Shown here one piece after another: positions 12,989-19,478 of a stretch of 19,687 nucleotides of DNA. Each line of letters opens with the position of its first letter. The first letter of the stretch is position 1. Made by a program: the position numbers and the translations under genes. The DNA is from BOG-1155 sp050012495 (GTDB taxonomy: Bacteria > Desulfobacterota > Syntrophorhabdia > Syntrophorhabdales > WCHB1-27): NCBI GenBank assembly GCA_050012495.1, contig JBEKHB010000072.1:1-19687 (forward strand). Reading direction: 5' to 3'. The notes under the pieces are model-generated. The model worked only from the letters and a program-made list of their open reading frames with translations, searched no databases and had not been told where the DNA came from.

Positions 12989-14272
12989 ATGAGAGAGGTC
13001 GTAATTGTTTCAGCCGTGCGTACTGCCGTCGGTCAGTTCGGGCAAAGCCTGAAGGACGTACCCGTAGTAAAACTGGGGGGATTGGTTATTAACCAAGCGA
13101 TCAAAAGAGCAGGATTGAGGCCATCGAGAACAAAGGACAAGGAGTTCGCGCCTGAGATCTTCGCAGGGTTGCTGGATACCGACCTCGAGGCGAAGTACTA
13201 TGACTTCGATAATTCTTTGAAAGAGGTTGCCATTGACGAGGTAATCATGGGGAACGTGCTCCAGGCGGGGCAGGGACAGAACACCGGCAGACAGGCGGCT
13301 ATGTATGGCGGCGTCCCAAAAGAGACGACTGCCTTTACCGTCAATAAGGTCTGCGCATCGGGCCTGCGGGCGATCGTGTGTGGGGCCCAGGCCATCATGA
13401 CGGGCGATGCCGACATTATCGTGGCGGGCGGCATGGAGAATATGAGCCAGGCGCCCTTTACACTTCCCGCGCTCAGGTTCGGCGCCCGCATGTTCAATAC
13501 CGAGGCGGTCGACCTCATGGTCCTCGACGGTGTCTGGGAGATCTTCTACGGATACCATATGGGCCTGACAGCGGAGAATATTGCCGAGAAATTCGGCATT
13601 ACCCGCGAGGAGCAGGACAAGTTCGGTCTTATAAGCCATCAGAGGGCACGTCAGGCCATCAAAGAAGGATGGCTCAAGCCCGAGATCGTGCCCGTCGTCA
13701 TCCCTCAGAAGAAGGGAGACCCCCTCGTCTTCGATACGGACGAGCGGCCCATGGACACCTCCCTGGAAAAGATGGCAAAGCTCGGGACTGCCTTCAAGAA
13801 GAACGGCACCGTCACGGCCGGGAACGCGTCAGGGCTCAACGATGCGGCGGCGGCGGTCGTGCTCATGTCGCGGGAAAAGTCGAAAGAGCTGGGTATCAGG
13901 CCCCTGGGCAAAATCGTTTCCTGGGCGGCAGCCGGCGTCGACCCCGCATACATGGGTCTCGGACCGGTGCCTGCGGTAAAAAAAGCCTTGAAGAGGGCAG
14001 ATCTGCCCCTCGACAAGATCGATATGATCGAGCTTAATGAGGCGTTTGCGTCACAGGCGATCTCGAATATCAGAGAGCTGAAGCTCGATGTAGCCAAAAC
14101 GAATGTGCACGGCGGCGGCATTTCGATCGGTCATCCCATCGGCTGCACAGGCGCGCGGCTCATTGTCACGCTGATGCATCAGATGCCGAGGCTCGGCGTG
14201 AAATACGGGCTTGCGACCATGTGCATAGGCGGCGGCCAGGGTATGGCAATGGTGGTCGAGAGGGAGGTATAG
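12989..14272 (+). CDS. thl: Thiolase, probably acetyl-CoA C-acetyltransferase
   Basis: 427-aa thiolase. It catalyses thiolytic cleavage of acetoacetyl-CoA (or another 3-oxoacyl-CoA) to acetyl-CoA, or the reverse condensation. The nucleophile is Cys122 in NKVCASGLRA; the general-base motifs are NEAFASQ, HGGGISIGHPIGCTGAR with His382, and CIGGGQG with Cys412. The usual length is about 392. The excess comes mainly from roughly 33 extra residues between AGLRP (41-45) and DEVIMGNVLQAG (83 on), containing the segment FAGLLDTDLEAKYYDFDN. Shine-Dalgarno AAAGGAG is 6 nt before the ATG. First gene of an operon with crotonase (1-nt gap), etfB and etfA, consistent with the last step of crotonyl-CoA conversion to acetyl-CoA. 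Confidence 0.95.
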   Translation: MREVVIVSAVRTAVGQFGQSLKDVPVVKLGGLVINQAIKRAGLRPSRTKDKEFAPEIFAGLLDTDLEAKYYDFDNSLKEVAIDEVIMGNVLQAGQGQNTGRQAAMYGGVPKETTAFTVNKVCASGLRAIVCGAQAIMTGDADIIVAGGMENMSQAPFTLPALRFGARMFNTEAVDLMVLDGVWEIFYGYHMGLTAENIAEKFGITREEQDKFGLISHQRARQAIKEGWLKPEIVPVVIPQKKGDPLVFDTDERPMDTSLEKMAKLGTAFKKNGTVTAGNASGLNDAAAAVVLMSREKSKELGIRPLGKIVSWAAAGVDPAYMGLGPVPAVKKALKRADLPLDKIDMIELNEAFASQAISNIRELKLDVAKTNVHGGGISIGHPIGCTGARLIVTLMHQMPRLGVKYGLATMCIGGGQGMAMVVEREV

Positions 14273-14273
14273 C

Positions 14274-15056
14274 ATGCCCTACGACAACATTATCCTCGAG
14301 GTGCAGGGCGGCACGGGGATCATCAAGATCAACAGGCCGAAGGCGCTCAACGCGCTCAACGCAGCGACGTGCGATGACCTCCTCGCGGCCGCCGGGGAGC
14401 TCGCCGGCAATCCCGATATCAAAGTTATCGTTGTGACAGGCCAGGGCGACAAGGCGTTTGTGGCCGGCGCCGACATTCAGGAGATGCTGCCGATGAACCC
14501 CATGCAGGGGATGGCCTTCTCACAAAAGGGGCATATGGCCATGTCCTTCCTCGAGCGGATGAATAAGCCGGTGATTGCCGCGGTGAATGGTTACGCCCTC
14601 GGCGGCGGCTTCGAGCTTGCTCTTGCCTGCGATATCATCTATGCCTCCGAGAAGGCGCGAGTCGGCTTCCCCGAGGTGACCCTTGGGATTCTCCCGGGGT
14701 TCGGCGGTACGCAGCGGACAGCCAGGCTGGCCGGCATTGCCAGGGCAAAAGAGCTCATCTTCAGCGGCAAGGTGATAAGCGCCCGGGAGGCATATGAAAT
14801 AGGCCTCGTGAATAAGGTGGTGCCTGACGGCCAGTTGATGGAAGCCGTGGAGGGCCTCGCCGCCGCAATAATATCCGCCGGGCCCGTCGGCGTAGGGCTC
14901 GCAAAGGCCTGTATCAATAGGAGCGTGAGCCTGGATATCGATTCAGGGCTCGATTTCGAAGCCGAGGCTTTCGGGCTCTGCTTCGGGACTGAGGACCAGA
15001 AAGAGGGCATGGCTGCATTTCTGGAAAAGCGAAAACCCACGTACCGTGGTCAATAA
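14274..15056 (+). CDS. crt: Enoyl-CoA hydratase (crotonase)
   Basis: 260-aa crotonase of standard length. It hydrates crotonyl-CoA or other short enoyl-CoAs to the (S)-3-hydroxyacyl-CoA. The oxyanion-hole segments are FVAGADIQEM (62-71) and NGYALGGGFELALACD (105-120). The two catalytic glutamates match Glu114 (FELAL) and Glu134 (GFPEVTLGILPGFGGTQR), as in mammalian mitochondrial enoyl-CoA hydratase. Start 14274 lies 1 nt after the thiolase stop, with GGGAGG inside the thiolase end, so translation is coupled. The operon lacks a 3-hydroxyacyl-CoA dehydrogenase, which must be encoded elsewhere. Other crotonase-fold reactions are possible, but both Glu residues argue for a true hydratase. Confidence 0.95.
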   Translation: MPYDNIILEVQGGTGIIKINRPKALNALNAATCDDLLAAAGELAGNPDIKVIVVTGQGDKAFVAGADIQEMLPMNPMQGMAFSQKGHMAMSFLERMNKPVIAAVNGYALGGGFELALACDIIYASEKARVGFPEVTLGILPGFGGTQRTARLAGIARAKELIFSGKVISAREAYEIGLVNKVVPDGQLMEAVEGLAAAIISAGPVGVGLAKACINRSVSLDIDSGLDFEAEAFGLCFGTEDQKEGMAAFLEKRKPTYRGQ

Positions 15057-15077
15057 AAAACACTTAAGGAGGGCACT

Positions 15078-15875
15078 GTGAAGATCGTCGTATGTATGAA
15101 ACAGGTTCCCGATACAGAAGCCGAAGTAAAATGGGACCTCCAGAAGGGCACTCTGAAAAGAGAGGATATGGATGCAATCACCAATCCTTTTGATGAGTTT
15201 GCCCTGGAGGAGGCCCTTCTCACGAAGGAGAAGTACGATGCGGAAATAGTGGCCGTTTCCATGGGTCCCCAAAAGGCCACGGACGTGCTCAGAAATGCCC
15301 TTGCCCTTACCGTTAACGAGGTCCATCACGTCAGCGATCCGGCGCTTGCAGGCTCCGACACGCTCGGGACATCATACGCACTGGCCAAGGCAATAGAGAA
15401 GATCGGCGACGTCGATCTGGTCCTGTGCGGCAAACAGGCAACAGACGGCAACACGGGTGTGGTCGCTTCCGAGCTTGCCGTCAGGCTTGGCTACTCGCAG
15501 TTGACCTTTGTCGGGAAGATCGTGGAGATAGACGCGGCCAACAAGAAGATCAAAGTCGAGAGGAACATCGAGGGCGGCATAGAGGTCGTGGAGGCCAAAC
15601 TCCCCGCCGTCGTTTCAGTGCTCAAAGGGATCAACGAGCCGAGACTGCCCAACCTTATGGGTATTCGGAAGGCTGCAAAGGTCCAGATACCCGTATGGGA
15701 TACTAACGAGATCGGTGCGGCAAAAGAAAAGGTAGGGGCGGAAGGTGCTGCGATAAAAGTGATTGAGCTGACGACGCCGCCTCCCCGGTCAGGAGGCGAA
15801 ATGCTCTCGGGGGATGTGGAAGAAGTAAGTTGCCTTCTTGTAGAAAAGCTCCTTGGCTTGAAAGTTATCAAATAA
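15078..15875 (+). CDS. etfB: Electron transfer flavoprotein beta subunit
   Basis: 265-aa EtfB with a GTG start and a strong AAGGAGG (15066-15072). Characteristic stretches are MKIVVCMKQVPDTEAEVKW at the start, ITNPFDEFALEEAL (near 36-49), VSMGPQKATDVLRNALA, LVLCGKQATDGNTGVVASEL (near 114-133, the nucleotide-binding loop) and PRLPNLMGIRKA. With EtfA it carries electrons between acyl-CoA dehydrogenases and the membrane quinone or other acceptors. The DGNT loop is closer to the 'DG-x-T' form of electron-bifurcating Etfs than to the AMP-binding form of mitochondrial Etf, but this is only suggestive. Gaps: 21 nt after crt, 19 nt before etfA. Confidence 0.97.
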   Translation: MKIVVCMKQVPDTEAEVKWDLQKGTLKREDMDAITNPFDEFALEEALLTKEKYDAEIVAVSMGPQKATDVLRNALALTVNEVHHVSDPALAGSDTLGTSYALAKAIEKIGDVDLVLCGKQATDGNTGVVASELAVRLGYSQLTFVGKIVEIDAANKKIKVERNIEGGIEVVEAKLPAVVSVLKGINEPRLPNLMGIRKAAKVQIPVWDTNEIGAAKEKVGAEGAAIKVIELTTPPPRSGGEMLSGDVEEVSCLLVEKLLGLKVIK

Positions 15876-15894
15876 CTATGGGGAGGATAATATA

Positions 15895-16890
15895 ATGGCT
15901 GATTATAAAGATGTGTGGATATACGTGGAACACAAGGAAGGGGCTTTCACCCCTATGTCTTATGAGCTCTTCGGCATCGGTCAAAAGCTTGCGGCCGACC
16001 TCGGCGCGAATCTCTGCGCCCTCGTTATCGCCGAGAATACCGATGAGCTTGCGAAAGAAGCCGGTTATTACGGCGCCTCGAAAGTCTACGCCGTAGACGG
16101 CGCGCCATTCAAGACGTTCAGGCCGGATGCATATGCCAAGGCCGCAACAACGGTAATGGACAAGTATAAGCCGGATGTCGTGCTCTACCGGGCAACGAGT
16201 CAGGGCGCGGACCTTTCCTCGGCCTGCGCCGCCACGCTGGAGACCGGAATGGCATCGGACGCCATAGGGCTGGAGATCGATGCCTCCAAAACCGTAAAAG
16301 TCACAAGGGCGGCTTTTGGTGGGAACTTTCTGGTGGGCGTCGTCAACACGAAGGCTAAGCCCCAGATAGCGACAGTGAGGCCCAAGGTCTTTCCCATGGC
16401 CGAACGGGACAGCTCGAAACAGGCGGAAGTGGCAAAGGAAGCAGTGGAGGTAGCCGAAGGCGACCTGAGGACAACGGTCCTCCAGTTCATCAAATCAGAG
16501 GTAGCGGTGAACCTCGTCGAGGCGGATATCATTGTCTCCGGTGGAAGGGGCATGGGCAAGCCCGAGGGTTTTAAAGTATTGCGGGAACTGGCCAATACGC
16601 TCGGGGGCGCCCTCGGCGCATCACGCGCGGCTGTTGATTCAGGGTGGATACCTCAGGAGCATCAGGTGGGTCAGACGGGAAAAACGGTGAAACCGAAGAT
16701 ATATATCGCATGCGGCATTTCCGGGGCCATCCAGCACCTGGCGGGCATGAGGACGTCCGACTATATCGTTGCCATCAACAAAGACGCTGAAGCGCCTATC
16801 TTCAAGATTGCTTCCTATGGCATAGTAGGCGACTATAACCAGGTCGTGCCGAAGTTGATTGAAGAATTCAAAAAGAGGTTGAGCGGATAG
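15895..16890 (+). CDS. etfA: Electron transfer flavoprotein alpha subunit
   Basis: 331-aa EtfA. The N-terminal domain starts MADYKDVWIYVEHKEG. The C-terminal FAD-binding domain carries VSGGRGMGKPEGF (near 215-227), GASRAAVDSGWIPQ (241-254), HQVGQTGKTVKPKIYIACGI (256-275), SGAIQHLAGM (276-285) and INKDAEAPIFKIASYGIVGD, matching the family pattern. ATG 15895 has GGGGAGGA 8 nt upstream. It dimerises with EtfB and binds FAD. No ETF:quinone oxidoreductase or acyl-CoA dehydrogenase is present in the window, so the electron partners must be elsewhere. It is the last gene of the operon and is followed directly by a terminator hairpin. Confidence 0.97.
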   Translation: MADYKDVWIYVEHKEGAFTPMSYELFGIGQKLAADLGANLCALVIAENTDELAKEAGYYGASKVYAVDGAPFKTFRPDAYAKAATTVMDKYKPDVVLYRATSQGADLSSACAATLETGMASDAIGLEIDASKTVKVTRAAFGGNFLVGVVNTKAKPQIATVRPKVFPMAERDSSKQAEVAKEAVEVAEGDLRTTVLQFIKSEVAVNLVEADIIVSGGRGMGKPEGFKVLRELANTLGGALGASRAAVDSGWIPQEHQVGQTGKTVKPKIYIACGISGAIQHLAGMRTSDYIVAINKDAEAPIFKIASYGIVGDYNQVVPKLIEEFKKRLSG

Positions 16891-16924
16891 GGAAAGGGGA
16901 GAAGTCCCCTTCCCTTAAGCTTTT
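16890..16924 (+). terminator. Terminator at the end of the etfBA operon
   Basis: GGGAAAGGGGA (16890-16900) pairs with TCCCCTTCCC (16905-16914) around a GAAG loop with one bulged A, and is followed by TTAAGCTTTT. It begins at the last base of the etfA stop codon and ends just before the next gene. Confidence 0.7.
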
Positions 16925-16927
16925 GCA

Positions 16928-17608
16928 ATGATTATCACGTGCCCCTCCTGCAGCAGAAAGTACCGCCTGGAAGACAGGCTCATTAAGGCGCGTTTTCAGA
17001 AAGTGCGCTGCTCCCTTTGCGGACACGTTTTCGTGTACGAGCATGGGGCAGCGCAGGAGGACCGGAACGACCGGGAAACCCTCACGAACCGTGCTGAGCA
17101 CACTGGAATAACGGTTCGGAAAAAGCGCCGCCCGGGCCTCGTCACTTCTGCCGTTGCTATCGCACTGCTTTTCATCGCGGCTGCATCGGCGTATCTCTAT
17201 TGGGTAAACATTATCGGGGCCGCCGACAAATGGCTCCGTATCCAGAATACGGTGGGACAGGAAACCGTCACCAAGGACGGGAAGATCTTCCTTATCAAGG
17301 GACTGATTGCGAACGGCTCGACAAAGCCGAGAAAATACGTGATTTTTAAGGCCAAGCTCTTCGACGAGCACGGGACGGTCATTGGTGAGCATTTTGCGCT
17401 TGCCGGCCTCCCGCTCTCGGTCGAGGAGGTCCGGGAGATGCGCAGTGAGGAGATCGAAAAAAAGGTGGCCTCTTTCCGATCATCCAACTTATCCACCTTC
17501 CTGTTGCGCAAAGGCGGAGAGCTGCCTTTTTCCATTGTCTTTCCGGACACCTACACAGGAACGCCCAAAGAATTTAGCGTAGAGGTCATCGAGTCTCCTT
17601 TTCTATAA
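16928..17608 (+). CDS. MJ0042-type zinc-ribbon / DUF3426-like single-pass membrane protein
   Basis: 226-aa protein. The N-terminus MIITCPSCSRKYRLEDRLI with Cys5 and Cys8, and KVRCSLCGHVFVY with Cys28 and Cys31, is the MJ0042 zinc-finger/zinc-ribbon motif found in many delta- and other proteobacterial proteins. A charged linker (RKKRRPG) precedes one hydrophobic segment at about 71-93 (LVTSAVAIALLFIAAASAYLY), so the zinc ribbon should be cytoplasmic and the rest extracytoplasmic. Residues about 120-226 resemble the DUF3426 beta-rich domain (IFLIKGLIANGSTKPR, VIFKAKLFDEHGTVIGE, EVIESPFL). Function unknown. Only 37 nt after etfA with a terminator in between and no clear Shine-Dalgarno, so it may be poorly or separately expressed. 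Confidence 0.88.
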   Translation: MIITCPSCSRKYRLEDRLIKARFQKVRCSLCGHVFVYEHGAAQEDRNDRETLTNRAEHTGITVRKKRRPGLVTSAVAIALLFIAAASAYLYWVNIIGAADKWLRIQNTVGQETVTKDGKIFLIKGLIANGSTKPRKYVIFKAKLFDEHGTVIGEHFALAGLPLSVEEVREMRSEEIEKKVASFRSSNLSTFLLRKGGELPFSIVFPDTYTGTPKEFSVEVIESPFL

Positions 17609-17638
17609 CCCGACGAGGCACGTTGAGCCGGCGGTGGG

Positions 17639-18109
17639 TCAGTCGCGCAGGGTCGCCACCAGTCTTTCCGGGTGCGCGACCAGCCCGAGGGCGTTCATGA
17701 TATCCGTCACTACAAGGTCGGCCTCTTTCATGAGGGCAGCGGAGCAACCTTCTTCCCCTATCACCGCGATGCCGAGGGCCGCCTCTTTCAGCATGAGCGC
17801 ATCATTGGCCCCGTTCCCTATGGCGACGACGTTCTCGGGACCCAGCTCCCTCACGACCTTTGCCTTCTCCTCTCCGCTTGCAGACTTGTCCACCTTTATG
17901 AAGGTGACATTTGCAGGACCGAGCTCCGAATCGGCGGTCTCATACGTGTCCGCTGTGATTACGAACACCTTGACATACCGCGAGATCTTATCTAGTACCT
18001 CTTTGACGTCTTTCTTCAACCTGCCATCCAGCGCAACGGTGCCATTGAAGTCCACCATCACATATTCTATCGAGAGTTCGCCCCAGCCCGGGACCGGCAC
18101 ACTGATCAT
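17639..18109 (-). CDS. Small soluble HAD-superfamily phosphatase (P-type-ATPase-like)
   Basis: 156-aa HAD-fold protein of the 'soluble P-type ATPase' type (COG4087-like). Motif I is DFNGT with the nucleophile Asp20; the usual second Asp (DxD) is Asn22. This matches P-type ATPases (DKTGT) better than classical phosphatases and is known in this subgroup. Motif II is ITAD (50-54 area), motif III has the Lys in EEKAKV (about 82), and motif IV is GNGANDALML with Asn102 and Asp103, again like the GDGxND hinge of ATPases. No cap or membrane segments are present. Shine-Dalgarno AGGAGG lies 5 nt before the ATG, and an extended -10 promoter lies just upstream. Convergent with the zinc-ribbon gene (30-nt gap). 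Substrate unknown. Confidence 0.88.
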   Translation of the reverse strand: MISVPVPGWGELSIEYVMVDFNGTVALDGRLKKDVKEVLDKISRYVKVFVITADTYETADSELGPANVTFIKVDKSASGEEKAKVVRELGPENVVAIGNGANDALMLKEAALGIAVIGEEGCSAALMKEADLVVTDIMNALGLVAHPERLVATLRD

Positions 18110-18137
18110 GAATGCCTCCTGAAAATCGTTAAGCGCT

Positions 18138-18146
18138 ATTGTAACA
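18138..18146 (-). promoter_or_regulatory. Extended -10 promoter of the HAD gene
   Basis: On the minus strand TGTTACAAT (18146-18138): TACAAT matches five of six -10 bases and is preceded by TGN. There is no good -35. The start would be near 18131, giving a short leader of about 20 nt that includes the AGGAGG ribosome site. Confidence 0.5.
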
Positions 18147-18216
18147 CATGCCGGGAGGGGAAGGGAATCAGATTCGAGTGATCAGACGGCAATCCTATGC
18201 TGCCACCTCGCAACGA

Positions 18217-18284
18217 AGAGACGTCCGACACGATTGAGCCTAAGTTGTGGGCACAACGAACGGGTGGATTATCGCTGCGTCTCT
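18217..18284. repeat. Concentric inverted repeats after the GAF gene
   Basis: AGAGACG (18217-18223) and CGTCTCT (18278-18284) are perfect inverted repeats sharing exactly the same centre as GTTGTG/CACAAC (18244-18249, 18252-18257). The 20-nt stretches between do not pair. There is no T-run, so it is not a standard terminator. The arms touch the stop codon of the GAF gene. Confidence 0.3.
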
Positions 18285-19002
18285 ACAATTCTACCTCCAG
18301 TTTCTTCGGTAAAATACTGCTTATCTCTATTGCCTCCTTATGGATGATGTCTATGTATTTAAGAGTAGTTTGTAAATTCTCGTGTAACTTGCTGGCGAAG
18401 CCTCCCAACGGAACTAGTTTGTTGATGACCATATCCCTGAAATGCTGCAACACGACACTCTCCTGCCCTAATAACAAGCTGAGAAGCTCGGCCACCTCGG
18501 AGCAGAATAGTATGTCATCGCCGGTAAACCTCATGCCGTGGATTGCATCGATGACTATGATACCCGTAACCTGGCCATCATCCTTGATGAACAGCGGAGT
18601 ATAAGCAATCTCCGATATGCACCTTTTTTCCACGATGCCCCTGAAATAAGCCGTCCGTTCATCGTTGAGGGGATCCTGTACAACTAATGTCTGTCCTTTG
18701 ACAGCCGCAGCGTGTATGTCCGGATGGGTCTTCAACGGCGTCCGTTCGCGCGCTTCGGGTCCGTACTCTTCAAAGGGGACGCCCGCTACTATCTCACAAA
18801 ACTCTTCCCGTCTCCCGTCTATCTGCTCCTGGCCGATTTTGAACATGACACATCGTTCCACCCCGAGGATCCCTGCAAGCTCCTCTATGATACTCTGCTT
18901 GATACATACTGAGGAGTCCGTCAGGCCGTTGCGTAAACTGAGAATGAGCGCCTTCGTTATCTGTAGGAACGCCTTTCTCTCGATCACCTTACTCGCCCCC
19001 AT
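18283..19002 (-). CDS. GAF-domain protein with degenerate histidine-kinase dimerisation helices
   Basis: 239-aa cytoplasmic protein. Residues about 28-178 fit a GAF sensor domain (IEELAGILGVERCVMFKIG, HAAAVKGQTLVVQDPLND, AYTPLFIKDDGQVTGIIVID, FTGDDILFCSEVAELLSLLL). Residues about 185-236 look like the two helices of a histidine-kinase DHp domain: VINKLVPLGGFASKL corresponds to the familiar 'HDLRNPLTAIGGFA' block, and YIDIIHKEAIEISSIL to the second helix. At the phosphoacceptor position the residue is Asp190, not His. The ATPase domain is missing: the frame stops after helix two. The start is ATG 19002 (or TTG 19005); the Shine-Dalgarno is weak (GAAGG, far upstream). A sigma-54 promoter precedes it. 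It may be a ligand-sensing dimerisation partner or a truncated kinase. Confidence 0.82.
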   Translation of the reverse strand: MGASKVIERKAFLQITKALILSLRNGLTDSSVCIKQSIIEELAGILGVERCVMFKIGQEQIDGRREEFCEIVAGVPFEEYGPEARERTPLKTHPDIHAAAVKGQTLVVQDPLNDERTAYFRGIVEKRCISEIAYTPLFIKDDGQVTGIIVIDAIHGMRFTGDDILFCSEVAELLSLLLGQESVVLQHFRDMVINKLVPLGGFASKLHENLQTTLKYIDIIHKEAIEISSILPKKLEVEL

Positions 19003-19045
19003 CAATCCACGGGTACATGGCCTTCATCACGATCACGTCACTATT

Positions 19046-19065
19046 GCAAGCATAAATCATGCCAA
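19046..19065 (-). promoter_or_regulatory. Sigma-54 promoter of the GAF gene
   Basis: Minus strand TTGGCATG-ATTT-ATGCT (19065-19049) fits the -24/-12 consensus TTGGCACG-N4-TTGCW with two mismatches. The invariant GG (19063-19062) and GC (19051-19050) are exactly 10 nt apart. The start would be near 19038, 36 nt before ATG 19002. Confidence 0.65.
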
Positions 19066-19121
19066 GAAGAAAGGTGGGGACAACACGCCTTGAGCAGCGG
19101 GGGAGACGGGCTGCCGGTGGG

Positions 19122-19186
19122 AGCCGATAGGGGGCATATGCTGCAGGGTCGAACCTCATCGACACGGAACATTTTTCCTATCGGCT
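19122..19186. repeat. 10-bp inverted repeat upstream of the sigma-54 promoter
   Basis: AGCCGATAGG (19122-19131) and CCTATCGGCT (19177-19186) are perfect reverse complements separated by 45 nt. A smaller hairpin GTCGA/TCGAC (19148-19152, 19159-19163) sits inside. The arms lie roughly 85 and 140 bp upstream of the predicted GAF transcription start, the usual distance of an enhancer-binding-protein site. Confidence 0.5.
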
Positions 19187-19191
19187 ATACT

Positions 19192-19445
19192 ATTTTCCTG
19201 CTATCGCAAGCTGGCGCCCCTGAAAAGAGCGGGCGAGGATAGAGGCTGGCGAGAAACATACGGATGAAACAGGGGATGGCGAAGGGAAGTGAAAAGCGCC
19301 CGGCCGCCGGATGACGTACGGGAAAGCCCTCTCCGCCGCGGCTGAGCCGTGGCAGTGATCGCGCGGTCCGACGAGCGGCGGGGGGAGAAACTTGCGGTGG
19401 TCACGAAAAACCCCCGTATCGACGCAAAAGCGGTCGTTTTTGCCA
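19192..19445 (+). ncRNA. Possible small RNA of unknown family
   Basis: TATACT (19186-19191) could be a -10 element, though without a good -35, and a terminator hairpin ends at 19436 with T5. Between them the plus strand is GC-rich and able to fold, e.g. CCGCCGC (19333-19339) with GCGGCGG (19375-19381) and CCGCGG/CCGTGG within. I tested it by eye against tmRNA, RNase P, SRP, 6S and common riboswitches and recognised none. No protein-coding frame is convincing. Confidence 0.25.
19420..19441 (+). terminator. Terminator-like hairpin in the right non-coding region
   Basis: CGACGC (19420-19425), AAAA loop, GCGGTCG (19430-19436, one bulged G), then TTTTT (19437-19441) and a further T-rich stretch. 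AAAAAC (19406-19411) can also pair with GTTTTT (19436-19441), so the structure may act in both directions. No gene is assigned to it. Confidence 0.5.
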
Positions 19446-19457
19446 TTTTTTACTGCG

Positions 19458-19478
19458 TTTTACCCTCTTTTTACCCTC
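19458..19478. repeat. Short tandem repeat, two copies of a TTTTACCCTC unit
   Basis: TTTTACCCTC followed directly by TTTTTACCCTC, in a pyrimidine-rich tract just after the terminator-like hairpin. It is short enough to be slippage. Confidence 0.5.

Noticed and set aside
19342..19372. GAGCCGT...GGTCC resembling the start and end of group II intron domain V
   Set aside because: Too short, wrong internal loop and bulge, and no reverse transcriptase or other intron domains nearby.
19201..19446. 81-codon minus-strand frame MAKTTAFASIRGFF... in the right non-coding region
   Set aside because: Arg/Ser/Pro-rich, no Shine-Dalgarno, and it runs through the terminator-like hairpin and GC-rich stems.
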